Source of the DNA: Amnibacterium flavum
GTDB taxonomy: Bacteria > Actinomycetota > Actinomycetes > Actinomycetales > Microbacteriaceae
DNA length: 64,000 nt
Reading direction: 5' to 3'
Assembly: GCF_003097495.1 (NCBI RefSeq)
Contig: NZ_QEOP01000002.1
Coordinates: 682,001 to 746,000 of the forward strand
Part shown: positions 17,190 through 25,504 of the stretch, piece by piece
How the letters are laid out: each line of letters starts with the position of its first letter
Position numbering within the stretch: the first letter of the stretch is position 1
Position numbers and translations under genes: made by a program
The notes under the pieces: model-generated
What the model was told of the DNA's origin: nothing
The model's database searches: none
Seen by the model: only the letters and a program-made list of their open reading frames with translations

Positions 17190-18536
17190 ATGGAGTCCGT
17201 CTGCGGTTACCGCGTGCTGCGTGACCTCGGAGGCGGGAGGCGCTCCGAGGTCATGCTCGCGCGTGACGCCGATGATCGCGTGGTGGTCCTGCGCCTGTTC
17301 GGTACCGACGTGGCGGAGGGTGCGCTGATGAGCCAGATCGGCGCCGCCCGAGCGGTCGACTGCGATCATCTCCTCCCGCTCGTCGATGTCGCCACGACCG
17401 CGGAGGGGCGCGTGCTCCTCGTCACCCCATGGCTCGCCGGTGGGTCGCTCGGCGAACTCCTGGCGACACGGGGCGCCCTCTCGGTTGCAGAGGCGGTGGG
17501 GGTCCTCGTCGCGGTGCTTCGCGCGGTCGAAGCGCTGCACGACGCGGGCTGGAGTCACGGCCGGGTGCATCCGAGCAGCGTGCTCCTCGCCTCCGACGGT
17601 ACGCCGGTGCTCGCGGGACTCGGTGATGCGGCGCCGCTCGACGAGCCGACCCGGGTCGATGATCGCGAGGGGCTCGCAGAGCTCGCGACCAGGATCCTGC
17701 CCGATGCGGAGGTGCGCGGCATCCCGCGCCTGCTGCGGGAGCGTGCTCTCCGTGAAGCCGAGCTGGCTGTGCTCGCCTCGGCTGACCCCCGACCCGTTTC
17801 GATGACGGCTCGATCGGCGACGCCGCCCGACATCCGTTCGCTCGTCGCGGCCGACTCTGGGACCGTTGAGACCGTGAGCCAGCGCCCGTCGCGGCTCGAT
17901 CCGGTGCTGGGATGGTTGGGCGACTCGCCCGTGGCCGCCTCGATCAGCGACGCCTGGGGCAGGATGCGGACGACCGTCGGCTCGGTGCGGCGCGGCGTAT
18001 GGCTCGTCGCAGCGCTCTCCGTCTCGGCGCTGATCGCAGCCGCGGTGCTGATCCCGCAGACGGGAAGGCCGGCCGAGGCCCTCTCCACCGATCCCTCGCC
18101 GCGCGCCTCGATCGCGGCACCGGAACCCGCCGAGGGGACACGGGATGCGACCGACCGGGCGGCGGAGCCCACCGCTCCGTCGTCGCCCTCCTCGAGCGCT
18201 GAGCCGTCCGAGTCTGCGATCGACGGCGACGATCCGCTATCCGCTCTCGTGGCGCTCCTCGACCTGCGCGAGCGATGCTACGACGCGGGTTCGGTCGAAT
18301 GCCTCGACGGCGTCGATCAGGCGGGCTCGGCCGCGTACGACGCCGACGCTTCCCTCGTCGGCCGTCTGGAGTCGGGGGCCGTCCGCCCGCCGCGTCTCAC
18401 GACCGGGCACGCGCCGTTCGTCCAGCGGACCGGCGACTCGGCGCTCGTCGCGACGACGTCGGTATCGGTGCTGCTGATCAGAACCGAAGAAGGATGGAGG
18501 ATCCGCGACACCTTCGACGCCCCTCCCGACCCCTGA
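17190..18536 (+). CDS. Membrane-anchored protein-kinase-like protein (probable pseudokinase)
   Basis: 448 residues from ATG 17190 (ATG 17130 is an in-frame alternative). The first 210 residues have an eukaryotic-type kinase layout: a glycine loop LGGGRRSE, a V-V-V-L-R-L strand where the ATP-binding Lys is Arg, the hinge LVTPWLAGGSLGELLA, and HGRVHPSSVLLA and GLGDAA where HRDxKxxN and DFG should be. The catalytic residues are therefore missing. One transmembrane helix (about 272-290) precedes a Pro/Ser/Glu-rich linker and a small outer domain with two cysteines. It sits where lipB-lipA is expected. Confidence 0.75.
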   Translation: MESVCGYRVLRDLGGGRRSEVMLARDADDRVVVLRLFGTDVAEGALMSQIGAARAVDCDHLLPLVDVATTAEGRVLLVTPWLAGGSLGELLATRGALSVAEAVGVLVAVLRAVEALHDAGWSHGRVHPSSVLLASDGTPVLAGLGDAAPLDEPTRVDDREGLAELATRILPDAEVRGIPRLLRERALREAELAVLASADPRPVSMTARSATPPDIRSLVAADSGTVETVSQRPSRLDPVLGWLGDSPVAASISDAWGRMRTTVGSVRRGVWLVAALSVSALIAAAVLIPQTGRPAEALSTDPSPRASIAAPEPAEGTRDATDRAAEPTAPSSPSSSAEPSESAIDGDDPLSALVALLDLRERCYDAGSVECLDGVDQAGSAAYDADASLVGRLESGAVRPPRLTTGHAPFVQRTGDSALVATTSVSVLLIRTEEGWRIRDTFDAPPDP

Positions 18537-18560
18537 TCGAGTGGGCCCCGCCCAAAAAGG

Positions 18561-18594
18561 AAGGAGGCCCCGCCGGAACCGGCGGGGCCTCCTT
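18561..18594. terminator. Bidirectional terminator between pseudokinase gene and sucB
   Basis: A perfect palindrome, aaggaggccccgccgg (18561-18576) with ccggcggggcctcctt (18579-18594). On the minus strand it is followed by a U-rich run (aaaaa at 18554-18558 on the plus strand), so it is a strong terminator for sucB. Confidence 0.9.
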
Positions 18595-18612
18595 CGGAGG
18601 ATGCTCGAGAGG

Positions 18613-20214
18613 CTAGATGCCGAGGTCGCCCTCGAAGTCGCCCGTCTCGAGGCGATCCTTGATCTGCACCAGGAACCGAGCCGCGTCCGCGCCATCGACG
18701 ATGCGGTGGTCGTAGCTCAGGGCGAGGTACACCGTCGAGCGGATCGCGATCGAGTCGGAACCGTCGGCGGTGATGACGACCGGCTTCTTCGTGACGACGC
18801 CGGTGCCGAGGATGGCGACCTGGGGAAGGAAGACCAGGGGAGTGTCGAAGAGGGCGCCGCGTGAACCCGTGTTCGTGAGCGTGAACGTGCCCCCGGCGAG
18901 CTCGTCGGGCTTGAGCTTGTTCTCGCGGGTCCGCGAGGCCAGGTCGGCGATCTGAGCGGCGAGGCCGGCGATGTCGAGGGAGCCGGCGTCTCGGACGACG
19001 GGCGTCAGCAGTCCTCGTTCGGTGTCGACCGCGATCGAGAGGTTCTCGGTGTCGGGGTAGGCGATGCTGTCACCCTCGACCGTCGCGTTGATGATCGGGT
19101 ACGACTTGAGCGCCTCGGTCGCCGCGATGGCGAAGAAGGGCAGGAACGACAGCTTGACGCCCGTCTTCTCGAGGAAGCGGTCCTTCACCTTGGTGCGCAG
19201 CTGGGCGACCTTGGTGACATCGACCTCGACGACGGTGGTGAGCTGGGCCGTCGACTGCATCGACACGACGGCTCGTTCGGCGACGACCTTGCGGAGACGC
19301 GTCATCTTGACCGTTGTCCCTCGGAGGTCGGACACCGTCGGTGCCGCCTTGGCCGGGGCTGCGGGAGCCGACGCAGCGAAAGCCGCCGGCGTCGCGGACT
19401 TCTCGGCGGCGGCCAGGACGTCCTCCTTGCGGATGCGTCCTCCGACCCCGGTGCCGGTGATGCTCGACAGCTCGACACCGCGTTCGCCCGCGAGCTTGCG
19501 GACGATCGGCGTGACGTAGGGCGCAGTGCCGTCGGCCGGTGCCGAGGGGGCCTCGGTGGTTCCGGTCTCACTCGGCTGCACGGCCTGGTGGTCGGGAGCG
19601 GGCTCGCTCGGCGCCGACTGCGGCTGCGCAGGGGCCGGCGGGGTCACGGGGGCACTGGCTGCAGGGGCCTCTGCCGACTCGGGTGCGTCGACGGAGGGGA
19701 CCTCGGTCGACTGCTCGGGGGCCGCCGGCTGAGCCGGGGCGGCCTGCTCGGCGGGTGCCTCGGACGGGGCCGGAGCGACCTCCTGCTCGAGAGTGGGCTC
19801 GGAGTACGAGCCGCCGAACGAGTCGTCCGCGTTGGGATCGGAGGTCTCAGGCGCCTCGGGCTGAGGTGAGGGTGCCGGTGCCGAGGGCTGCTCGGACACG
19901 GGCTCGGGCGCGGTGGCCGCGGGCTGCGCCTCTTCTTCGGGCTCGGGGGTGGTCTCGCCGCTGGGGGCGGACCCCGACCCGTCGCCGATGCGCACCAGCG
20001 CGGTGCCGACATCGACGGTCTCGTCCTCCTGGACGAGGATCTCTTCGATCACACCCGCCACCGGAGACGGGATCTCGGTGTCGACCTTGTCAGTCGAGAC
20101 TTCAAGCAGGGGTTCGTCGACTTCGACGCGGTCCCCGACGTTCTTGAGCCAACGGGTCACCGTCCCCTCGGTGACACTCTCTCCGAGTGCGGGGAGGCTG
20201 ACGGACTCGCTCAT
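18613..20214 (-). CDS. sucB: 2-oxoglutarate dehydrogenase E2, dihydrolipoyl succinyltransferase
   Basis: TCA-cycle E2 subunit that transfers the succinyl group to CoA. The 533 residues hold one lipoyl domain (1-75, lipoyl-Lys in STDKVD), an unusually long Ala/Pro/Glu/Ser linker (about 80-230), an E3/E1-binding domain (YVTPIVRKLAGERGVEL), and the catalytic domain ending in LALSYDHRIVDGADAARFLV with the His-Asp pair. Actinobacterial homologues can carry two or more lipoyl domains; here there is one. lpdA, encoding E3, is just upstream in the same orientation. Confidence 0.93.
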   Translation of the reverse strand: MSESVSLPALGESVTEGTVTRWLKNVGDRVEVDEPLLEVSTDKVDTEIPSPVAGVIEEILVQEDETVDVGTALVRIGDGSGSAPSGETTPEPEEEAQPAATAPEPVSEQPSAPAPSPQPEAPETSDPNADDSFGGSYSEPTLEQEVAPAPSEAPAEQAAPAQPAAPEQSTEVPSVDAPESAEAPAASAPVTPPAPAQPQSAPSEPAPDHQAVQPSETGTTEAPSAPADGTAPYVTPIVRKLAGERGVELSSITGTGVGGRIRKEDVLAAAEKSATPAAFAASAPAAPAKAAPTVSDLRGTTVKMTRLRKVVAERAVVSMQSTAQLTTVVEVDVTKVAQLRTKVKDRFLEKTGVKLSFLPFFAIAATEALKSYPIINATVEGDSIAYPDTENLSIAVDTERGLLTPVVRDAGSLDIAGLAAQIADLASRTRENKLKPDELAGGTFTLTNTGSRGALFDTPLVFLPQVAILGTGVVTKKPVVITADGSDSIAIRSTVYLALSYDHRIVDGADAARFLVQIKDRLETGDFEGDLGI

Positions 20215-20287
20215 GTGAGGTATTCCCTTCGGGCAGAACTGCTGTTTTCTAGTCTAGGTGGACCGGCATGACGCGCCGGGGTGCGGC

Positions 20288-20318
20288 GTGCGGGCGGCAG
20301 TGCTCGAACCGCCCGCAC
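20288..20318 (-). terminator. Hairpin downstream of lpdA
   Basis: 10-base arms gtgcgggcgg (20288-20297) and ccgcccgcac (20309-20318), 8 bases beyond the lpdA stop. It suggests that sucB is transcribed from its own promoter in the 70 bases that follow. Confidence 0.65.
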
Positions 20319-20326
20319 ACCGATCA

Positions 20327-21700
20327 TCACAGTGCGTGCAGCGGCTTTCCTGCGAGTGCGAGGAATGCCTCGCCGAGGGCCTCGTTCTGCGTGGGGTGAG
20401 CGTGGATGAAGGGCGCGATGTCCTCGGGGTACGCCTCCCAGCCGACGACGAGCTGCGCCTCGCCGATGAGCTCGCCGATGCGGGTGCCGATTCCGTGGAC
20501 TCCGACGACGGGGCCGTCCTTGACGCGGACGACCTTGATCGAACCGGATGTGCCGATGATCTCGCTCTTGGCGTTGCCGGCGAGGCTGTAGTCGTAGGCG
20601 GCGACCTTGTCGGCGCCGTACTTCTCGACGGCCTTCGCCTCGGTGAGGCCGACGGACGCGACCTCGGGCTCGCTGTAGGTGATGCGGGGGATGTTCGACT
20701 CGTCGATCACGACCGGCTTGAGCCCGGCGATCTCCTCCGCGACGAAGATGCCCTGCTGGAAGCTGCGGTGGGCCAGCTGGAGTCCGAAGACGATGTCGCC
20801 CACGGCGTACACGTTGGGCTTCGTGGTGAGGAGGCGCTCGTCGGTCTTGACGAAGCCGCGGTCGATCTCGATGCCCGCCTCTTCGAGGCCGAGACCCGAG
20901 GTGGCCGGGCCGCGGCCGACGGCGACGAGCAGCAGGTCGGCCTCGATCGTCTCGCCGTTCTCGAGCGTGACGACGACTCCCTGGTCGTTCTGCACGACGC
21001 CCTGGAAGCGGCTGCCAAGCTTGTAGTTGATGCCGCGGCGGCGGAACGCGCGCTCGAGGGCCTTGCTCAGCACCTCTTCCTCGTTGGGGACGAGGTGGGG
21101 GAGCGCCTCGATGATCGTGACGTCGGCGCCGAACGACTTCCAGACGCTCGCGAACTCGACGCCGATGACTCCGCCGCCGAGGATGGCGACGGACTTCGGG
21201 ACGAAGTCGAGCTGGAGTGCGTCCTCTGAGGTGATGACGCGGCCGCCGGTCTCGAGGCCGGGCAGGCTGCGCGAGTAGGAGCCCGTCGCGATGACGAGGT
21301 GCTTGCCGGTGATGGTGTCATCGCCGACCTGGACGCTCGTGGCGCCGACGACCTTGCCTTCACCTTCGATGGTGGTGATGCCGCGGGCCTTCACCAGCGA
21401 CTGGAGACCCTTGTACTTCTTGGCGACGATGCCCTCGCGGTAGGAGGTGACGCCGGCGATGTCGACGCCTTCGAAGGTCGTCTTGATGCCGTAGTGCTCG
21501 GAGTCGCGGGCCGAGTCGGCGACCTCGGCGGAGTGGAGGAGCGCCTTGGTCGGGATGCAGCCGCGGTGGAGGCAGGTGCCGCCCACTTTGTCCTTCTCGA
21601 TCATGGCGACGGAGAAGCCGAGCTCGCTCGCTCGAAGAGCTGTCGCGTAGCCCCCGCTTCCCCCACCGAGTACGACGATGTCGAAGTTCTGCTCAGGCAC
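20327..21700 (-). CDS. lpdA: Dihydrolipoyl dehydrogenase (E3)
   Basis: FAD flavoprotein that reoxidises the lipoyl arm of 2-oxo acid dehydrogenases using NAD+. The 457 residues show VVLGGGSGGYATALRA for FAD, the redox disulfide GGTCLHRGCIPTK, an NAD-binding GGGVIGVE, YAVGDI, and the C-terminal catalytic HAHPTQNEALGEA. It follows pepA by 63 bases and precedes sucB. Confidence 0.95.
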   Translation of the reverse strand: MPEQNFDIVVLGGGSGGYATALRASELGFSVAMIEKDKVGGTCLHRGCIPTKALLHSAEVADSARDSEHYGIKTTFEGVDIAGVTSYREGIVAKKYKGLQSLVKARGITTIEGEGKVVGATSVQVGDDTITGKHLVIATGSYSRSLPGLETGGRVITSEDALQLDFVPKSVAILGGGVIGVEFASVWKSFGADVTIIEALPHLVPNEEEVLSKALERAFRRRGINYKLGSRFQGVVQNDQGVVVTLENGETIEADLLLVAVGRGPATSGLGLEEAGIEIDRGFVKTDERLLTTKPNVYAVGDIVFGLQLAHRSFQQGIFVAEEIAGLKPVVIDESNIPRITYSEPEVASVGLTEAKAVEKYGADKVAAYDYSLAGNAKSEIIGTSGSIKVVRVKDGPVVGVHGIGTRIGELIGEAQLVVGWEAYPEDIAPFIHAHPTQNEALGEAFLALAGKPLHAL

Positions 21701-21763
21701 CCAATGCTCCTTGACGCTCGTGGCGGCGGCGATGCTGATCGGCGAATCGCCTCCAATAACCTA

Positions 21764-23272
21764 CTACTTCGTCGCCGTGCTCTCGCCGTTCGCGAAGCGC
21801 TCTACCAGGGCGATCAGAGCGCGCACCATGACTCCGGTCGGACCCTTGCCGGTGAATCCGTGGAAGGCGCCCGAGTTGTTCGCGGCCCCCGCGATGTCGA
21901 GGTGGACCCAGGGGATGCTCGATCCGTCCTCGCGCTTGCCGATGAACTCCTTGAGGAAGACGCCGGCGATGAGCATCCCGCCCGCGGTGTTGCCGGGGCG
22001 CACGTTCGCGATATCGGCGATGTCGGAGTTGAGCAGTGCCCGGAGCTCGCCGGGGAGCGGCATGTGCCAGACCGGCTCGCCAGCGGTCTTGGCTGCAGCG
22101 AGCGTGTCGGAGACGAGGCTCTCGTCACCCATCGCCGCGACGTAGCGGGTGCCGAGCGCGACCGACGCGGCGCCGGTGAGGGTGGCGACGTCGACGATGG
22201 CGTCGGGCTGCTCCTCGCTGGCGGCGACGAGTCCGTCGGCGAGGACGAGCCGTCCCTCGGCGTCGGTGTTGAGGTTCTCGACCGTCTTGCCGCCGCGGAT
22301 GCGCAGCACGTCGTTGGGGCGCCCCGCACTGCCGGAGGGCATGTTCTCGGCGAGGCAGAGCCAGGCCGTGACCTTGACCGGCAGGTTCAGGGCAGCCGCG
22401 GCCAGCGCGGTCGAGAGCACGGTCGCCGCACCGGTCATGTCGTACTTCATGCCGATCATGGATGCCGCGGGCTTGAGGGAGAGGCCGCCGCTGTCGAACG
22501 TGATGCCCTTGCCGACCAGCGCGACGTGGCGGGTCGCGGCCTCGGGGGCCCAGACGACCTTCACGAGACGAGGCGGCCTGACCGAGCCCTGGCCGACGCC
22601 GAGGATCCCGCCGAACCCCTCGCGGGCGAGCGCTTCGGCATCCCACACGGTGATGTCGACGTCGACGCCCTCGGCGAGTCCGGGGATGCGGTCGGCGAAG
22701 CTCGCCGGGAAGAGGTCGGACGGGGGAGTGTTGACGAGATCGCGGACCGTCTGCATCGCCGTCGCCGCGACGGTGGCGCGGAGCAGGACGTCATCCCCGA
22801 CCTCCTGGTCGCCGGTGAGGACGACGATCGACGACGCGGGCTTCTGGGTGCTCGCGAGCGAGTCGACGCGGTAGTCGAGGTAGGCGTACGCCCCGATGGC
22901 GGCGCCCTCGAGGACGGCCAGTGCGGCCTCGTCATCGGCCACGGGGAGGGCGAACGCGACGGATTCGGGGCCGCGGAGCTGTCGGGTCGCGGATCCGGCC
23001 GCCGAGCGCAGCGCCCCCGCGGTGAGGTCACCGGTGCCGACGCCGACGAACGCGACGCTCTTCGCCGCGACACCGCTGGGGGACGGGATGCGGACGAGCT
23101 GATCGCGACGGCCCGTCACGCCGAACGACGCGAGGTCGATCCCGAGCGGGTCGAGCCCCGCGACCTCGAGTAGCTGCGGCTCGTCGTCGACGGAGGCGAC
23201 ACCGACGACCAGGACATCCGCCCCGATCGAGGAGGCGGCATCGGAACTGAAGGACAGGGCGGGAAGCGGCAT
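21764..23272 (-). CDS. pepA: Leucyl aminopeptidase (M17)
   Basis: Cytosolic di-metal peptidase releasing N-terminal residues. The 502 residues have a variable N-terminal domain (1-170) and the M17 catalytic domain with VGKGITFDSGG (metal Lys and Asp) and the signature NTDAEGRLVLADG with the catalytic Arg, followed by LTGAASVALG. Length and motifs are complete. It is divergent from the PAC2 gene, with a 120-base gap. Confidence 0.95.
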   Translation of the reverse strand: MPLPALSFSSDAASSIGADVLVVGVASVDDEPQLLEVAGLDPLGIDLASFGVTGRRDQLVRIPSPSGVAAKSVAFVGVGTGDLTAGALRSAAGSATRQLRGPESVAFALPVADDEAALAVLEGAAIGAYAYLDYRVDSLASTQKPASSIVVLTGDQEVGDDVLLRATVAATAMQTVRDLVNTPPSDLFPASFADRIPGLAEGVDVDITVWDAEALAREGFGGILGVGQGSVRPPRLVKVVWAPEAATRHVALVGKGITFDSGGLSLKPAASMIGMKYDMTGAATVLSTALAAAALNLPVKVTAWLCLAENMPSGSAGRPNDVLRIRGGKTVENLNTDAEGRLVLADGLVAASEEQPDAIVDVATLTGAASVALGTRYVAAMGDESLVSDTLAAAKTAGEPVWHMPLPGELRALLNSDIADIANVRPGNTAGGMLIAGVFLKEFIGKREDGSSIPWVHLDIAGAANNSGAFHGFTGKGPTGVMVRALIALVERFANGESTATK

Positions 23273-23392
23273 GCTCCAACCCTACGGGCGCACCCGGCCG
23301 GCAATCTGGGACACCTCCGGGCCGCGGCTCGCCGGTGTGCGCCCAAAGCGGACAGAGGTTCAGCATCCGAACCCGCTGGCTAGCATCGAAGG

Positions 23393-24310
23393 ATGCGGGA
23401 TCCGGATGACCTCTACGAACTGACGCCCGCGGCGCATCGAGTGCCGCTCGGTCTCCCTCTCGTGGCAGGCCTCACCGGCTTCGCCGACGCGGGAGGGGTC
23501 GTCACCCAACTCGGCCAGTACCTGAAGGACAACCTCGAGGTCACCGAGCTCGCCGTCTTCGACAACGACGAACTGCTCGACTACCGCGCCCGGCGTCCCA
23601 CGATCCTCTTCGACCAGGACCACCTCGCCGACTACTCGCCGCCGACTCTGACGCTGTCGCTCGCGCTCGACGATCTCTCGACGCCTTTCCTGCTGCTTAC
23701 GGGATACGAGCCCGACTTCCAGTGGGAGCGCTTCGCGGCCGCCGTGCTCGGCTTCATCGAGCGCTACGAGGTGTCCTCGACGACCTGGGTGCACGCCATT
23801 CCGATGCCGGTGCCGCACACCCGACCCGTTCAGGTCACCGTGAGCGGCAACCGCGAAGAGCTGGTCGAGGCCATGTCGGTCTGGAAGCCCCGCACCCAGG
23901 CGCCCGCCAACCTGCTGCACCTCGTCGAGTGGAAGCTCCAAGAGGCGGACGCTCCCGTGACGGGATTCGTCGCCCTGGTTCCCCACTACCTCGCCGACAC
24001 CGAGTTCCCGGGCGCCGCTGTCACCGCGCTCGAGAGCATCAGCGCCGCCACGGGCCTCATCTTCCCGACCGACCGCCTCCGCGAGGAGGGGCGGGTGTTC
24101 CTCGGAAAGGTCGAGTCGCAGGTCGCCGGCAACGAGGAGCTCGCCCGGCTCGTCGCGACCCTCGAGGAGCGCCACGACTCCTACATGGAGGGCAACCCCC
24201 TCCCGTCGCCTCTCGTCGACCAGGCGGGCGACGTGCCCTCCGCCGACGAGATCGCCGCGGAGCTCGAGAAGTTCCTCGCCGGCCGACGCCCCGAGGACGA
24301 CCTGTTCTGA
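23393..24310 (+). CDS. PAC2 family protein
   Basis: 305 residues matching the actinobacterial PAC2 (proteasome assembly chaperone-like) family: VPLGLPLVAGLTGFADAGG near the start, a hydrophobic core TLTLSLALDD, LLTGYEPDFQWERF, and HAIPMPVPHTRP. The protein is soluble, with an acidic helical C-terminus. The role in bacteria is unclear. It is convergent with the SDR gene, separated by a repeat-rich spacer. Confidence 0.85.
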   Translation: MRDPDDLYELTPAAHRVPLGLPLVAGLTGFADAGGVVTQLGQYLKDNLEVTELAVFDNDELLDYRARRPTILFDQDHLADYSPPTLTLSLALDDLSTPFLLLTGYEPDFQWERFAAAVLGFIERYEVSSTTWVHAIPMPVPHTRPVQVTVSGNREELVEAMSVWKPRTQAPANLLHLVEWKLQEADAPVTGFVALVPHYLADTEFPGAAVTALESISAATGLIFPTDRLREEGRVFLGKVESQVAGNEELARLVATLEERHDSYMEGNPLPSPLVDQAGDVPSADEIAAELEKFLAGRRPEDDLF

Positions 24311-24393
24311 GCCCCGACGGCGCTCCGCCTGCAGGCCTCCGGGTCGCCGCCCGCTGAGCCCGTCGCCGCTCGCTGAGGCCGTCGACGCGAAGC

Positions 24394-24555
24394 CGTCTCG
24401 ATACGGCCTCCGGCCCACGCGCAGGGTCTCGGTACCCGCTGGGGCGCTACTCGACCTCCGGAGTCTCCGCGGCGCCCACACCTACTGCTTCTCGGAGGTC
24501 GAGATGCTGCGGAGCGGCTTACCGAGACCCGTCGAGTAGCGCTCGTATCGAGACG
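24394..24555. repeat. Cluster of inverted repeats between PAC2 and SDR genes
   Basis: Several perfect inverted pairs are interleaved: cgtctcgatacg (24394-24405) with cgtatcgagacg (24544-24555), gggtctcggta (24424-24434) with taccgagaccc (24520-24530), gcgctactcgac (24444-24455) with gtcgagtagcgc (24531-24542), and tcgacctcc (24451-24459) with ggaggtcga (24494-24502). The preceding 24311-24390 holds ctgagcccgtcg-like pieces of the repeat seen at 52.7 kb. The spacer also separates convergent genes. Confidence 0.75.
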
Positions 24556-24582
24556 CCCGAGTCCGTGCCGCCTCAGCGGTCG

Positions 24583-25455
24583 CTACCAGGCGATCCGCGT
24601 CAGCTGGCCCGAGATGCGCCAGAGTCGTGCCGACAGCAGCGCGTCGTCCGCGAACGACGGGACCGAGATCGGCTCCGGCGCACCGCGCGTCTGGAAGCGA
24701 CCAGACGGGGCCAGGTACTCGCCGCCGAGCAGATCGGGATCGGTGACGGCCCTCACGATGGGTCCCGCGCCGGCGGCGTAGTCATGGGCGAACCCGCGCT
24801 CGTAGAGGCGGCGCGCCGAACGCAGCCGTTCGGAGCTCACCGCGTAGCCGGGGTGGGTCGCGATCGACCTGATGCCGAGTCGCTCATCGAGGCTCTTGCG
24901 GTGCAGGGCGCGGGCGAACACCAGTCCCGCGCGCTTGCTCGCGGCGTAGGCGCGGAACGGGGTGTACCCGTGGTCCCAGCGCAGGTCGTGGAACTGGATG
25001 CGCCCCATCCGGGCCGCGATCGAGCTCGCCGTGACGACCCGAGCATTCGGCGCCGCCAGCGGCAGCATCAGGCCGGTGAGGGCGAAGTGGCCGAGATGGT
25101 TGACGCCGAGGTGCATCTCGAAGCCGTCCTGAGTCATCTCCCTGTGCGGCACGAGGATCGCTCCCGCATTGAGCACGAGCGCCGACCACGGGTCGAATCG
25201 GTCGGCGTAGATCGCCGCGAACTCGCGCACCGAGCCGAGGGAGGCGAGATCGAGAGGGAGCAGATCGACGGAGGCATCGGGAGAGGCCTGGAGGATCGAG
25301 CGCCGAGCGGCCAGTCCGCGTTCGATGTCGCGGACCGCGAGGACGAGCGGGATGCGGCGCGCCGCCAGCTGGAGGGCTGCTGCGTGGCCGATGCCGCGGG
25401 CGCCTCCGGTGAGGACGACCCGGCTCCCCGTCCCGCTCACCTCAGCCACGTTCAC
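24583..25455 (-). CDS. Short-chain dehydrogenase/reductase
   Basis: 290 residues, with a Rossmann fold. It has the NAD(P)-binding TGGARGIG at about 16-23, LVLNAGA, the catalytic Ser in VVTASSIAARMG and YAASKRAG with the active-site Tyr and Lys. The shape (R-D following the second strand, D-L-A-S-L) resembles retinol dehydrogenase/WWOX-type SDRs. The substrate is unknown. It is divergent from the MFS carrier at 25505. Confidence 0.88.
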   Translation of the reverse strand: MNVAEVSGTGSRVVLTGGARGIGHAAALQLAARRIPLVLAVRDIERGLAARRSILQASPDASVDLLPLDLASLGSVREFAAIYADRFDPWSALVLNAGAILVPHREMTQDGFEMHLGVNHLGHFALTGLMLPLAAPNARVVTASSIAARMGRIQFHDLRWDHGYTPFRAYAASKRAGLVFARALHRKSLDERLGIRSIATHPGYAVSSERLRSARRLYERGFAHDYAAGAGPIVRAVTDPDLLGGEYLAPSGRFQTRGAPEPISVPSFADDALLSARLWRISGQLTRIAW

Positions 25456-25504
25456 GATGCTAGTCCGGGGTCGTGCCCGTCGTGCGCGGCATACAGTTGT
25501 GGGA

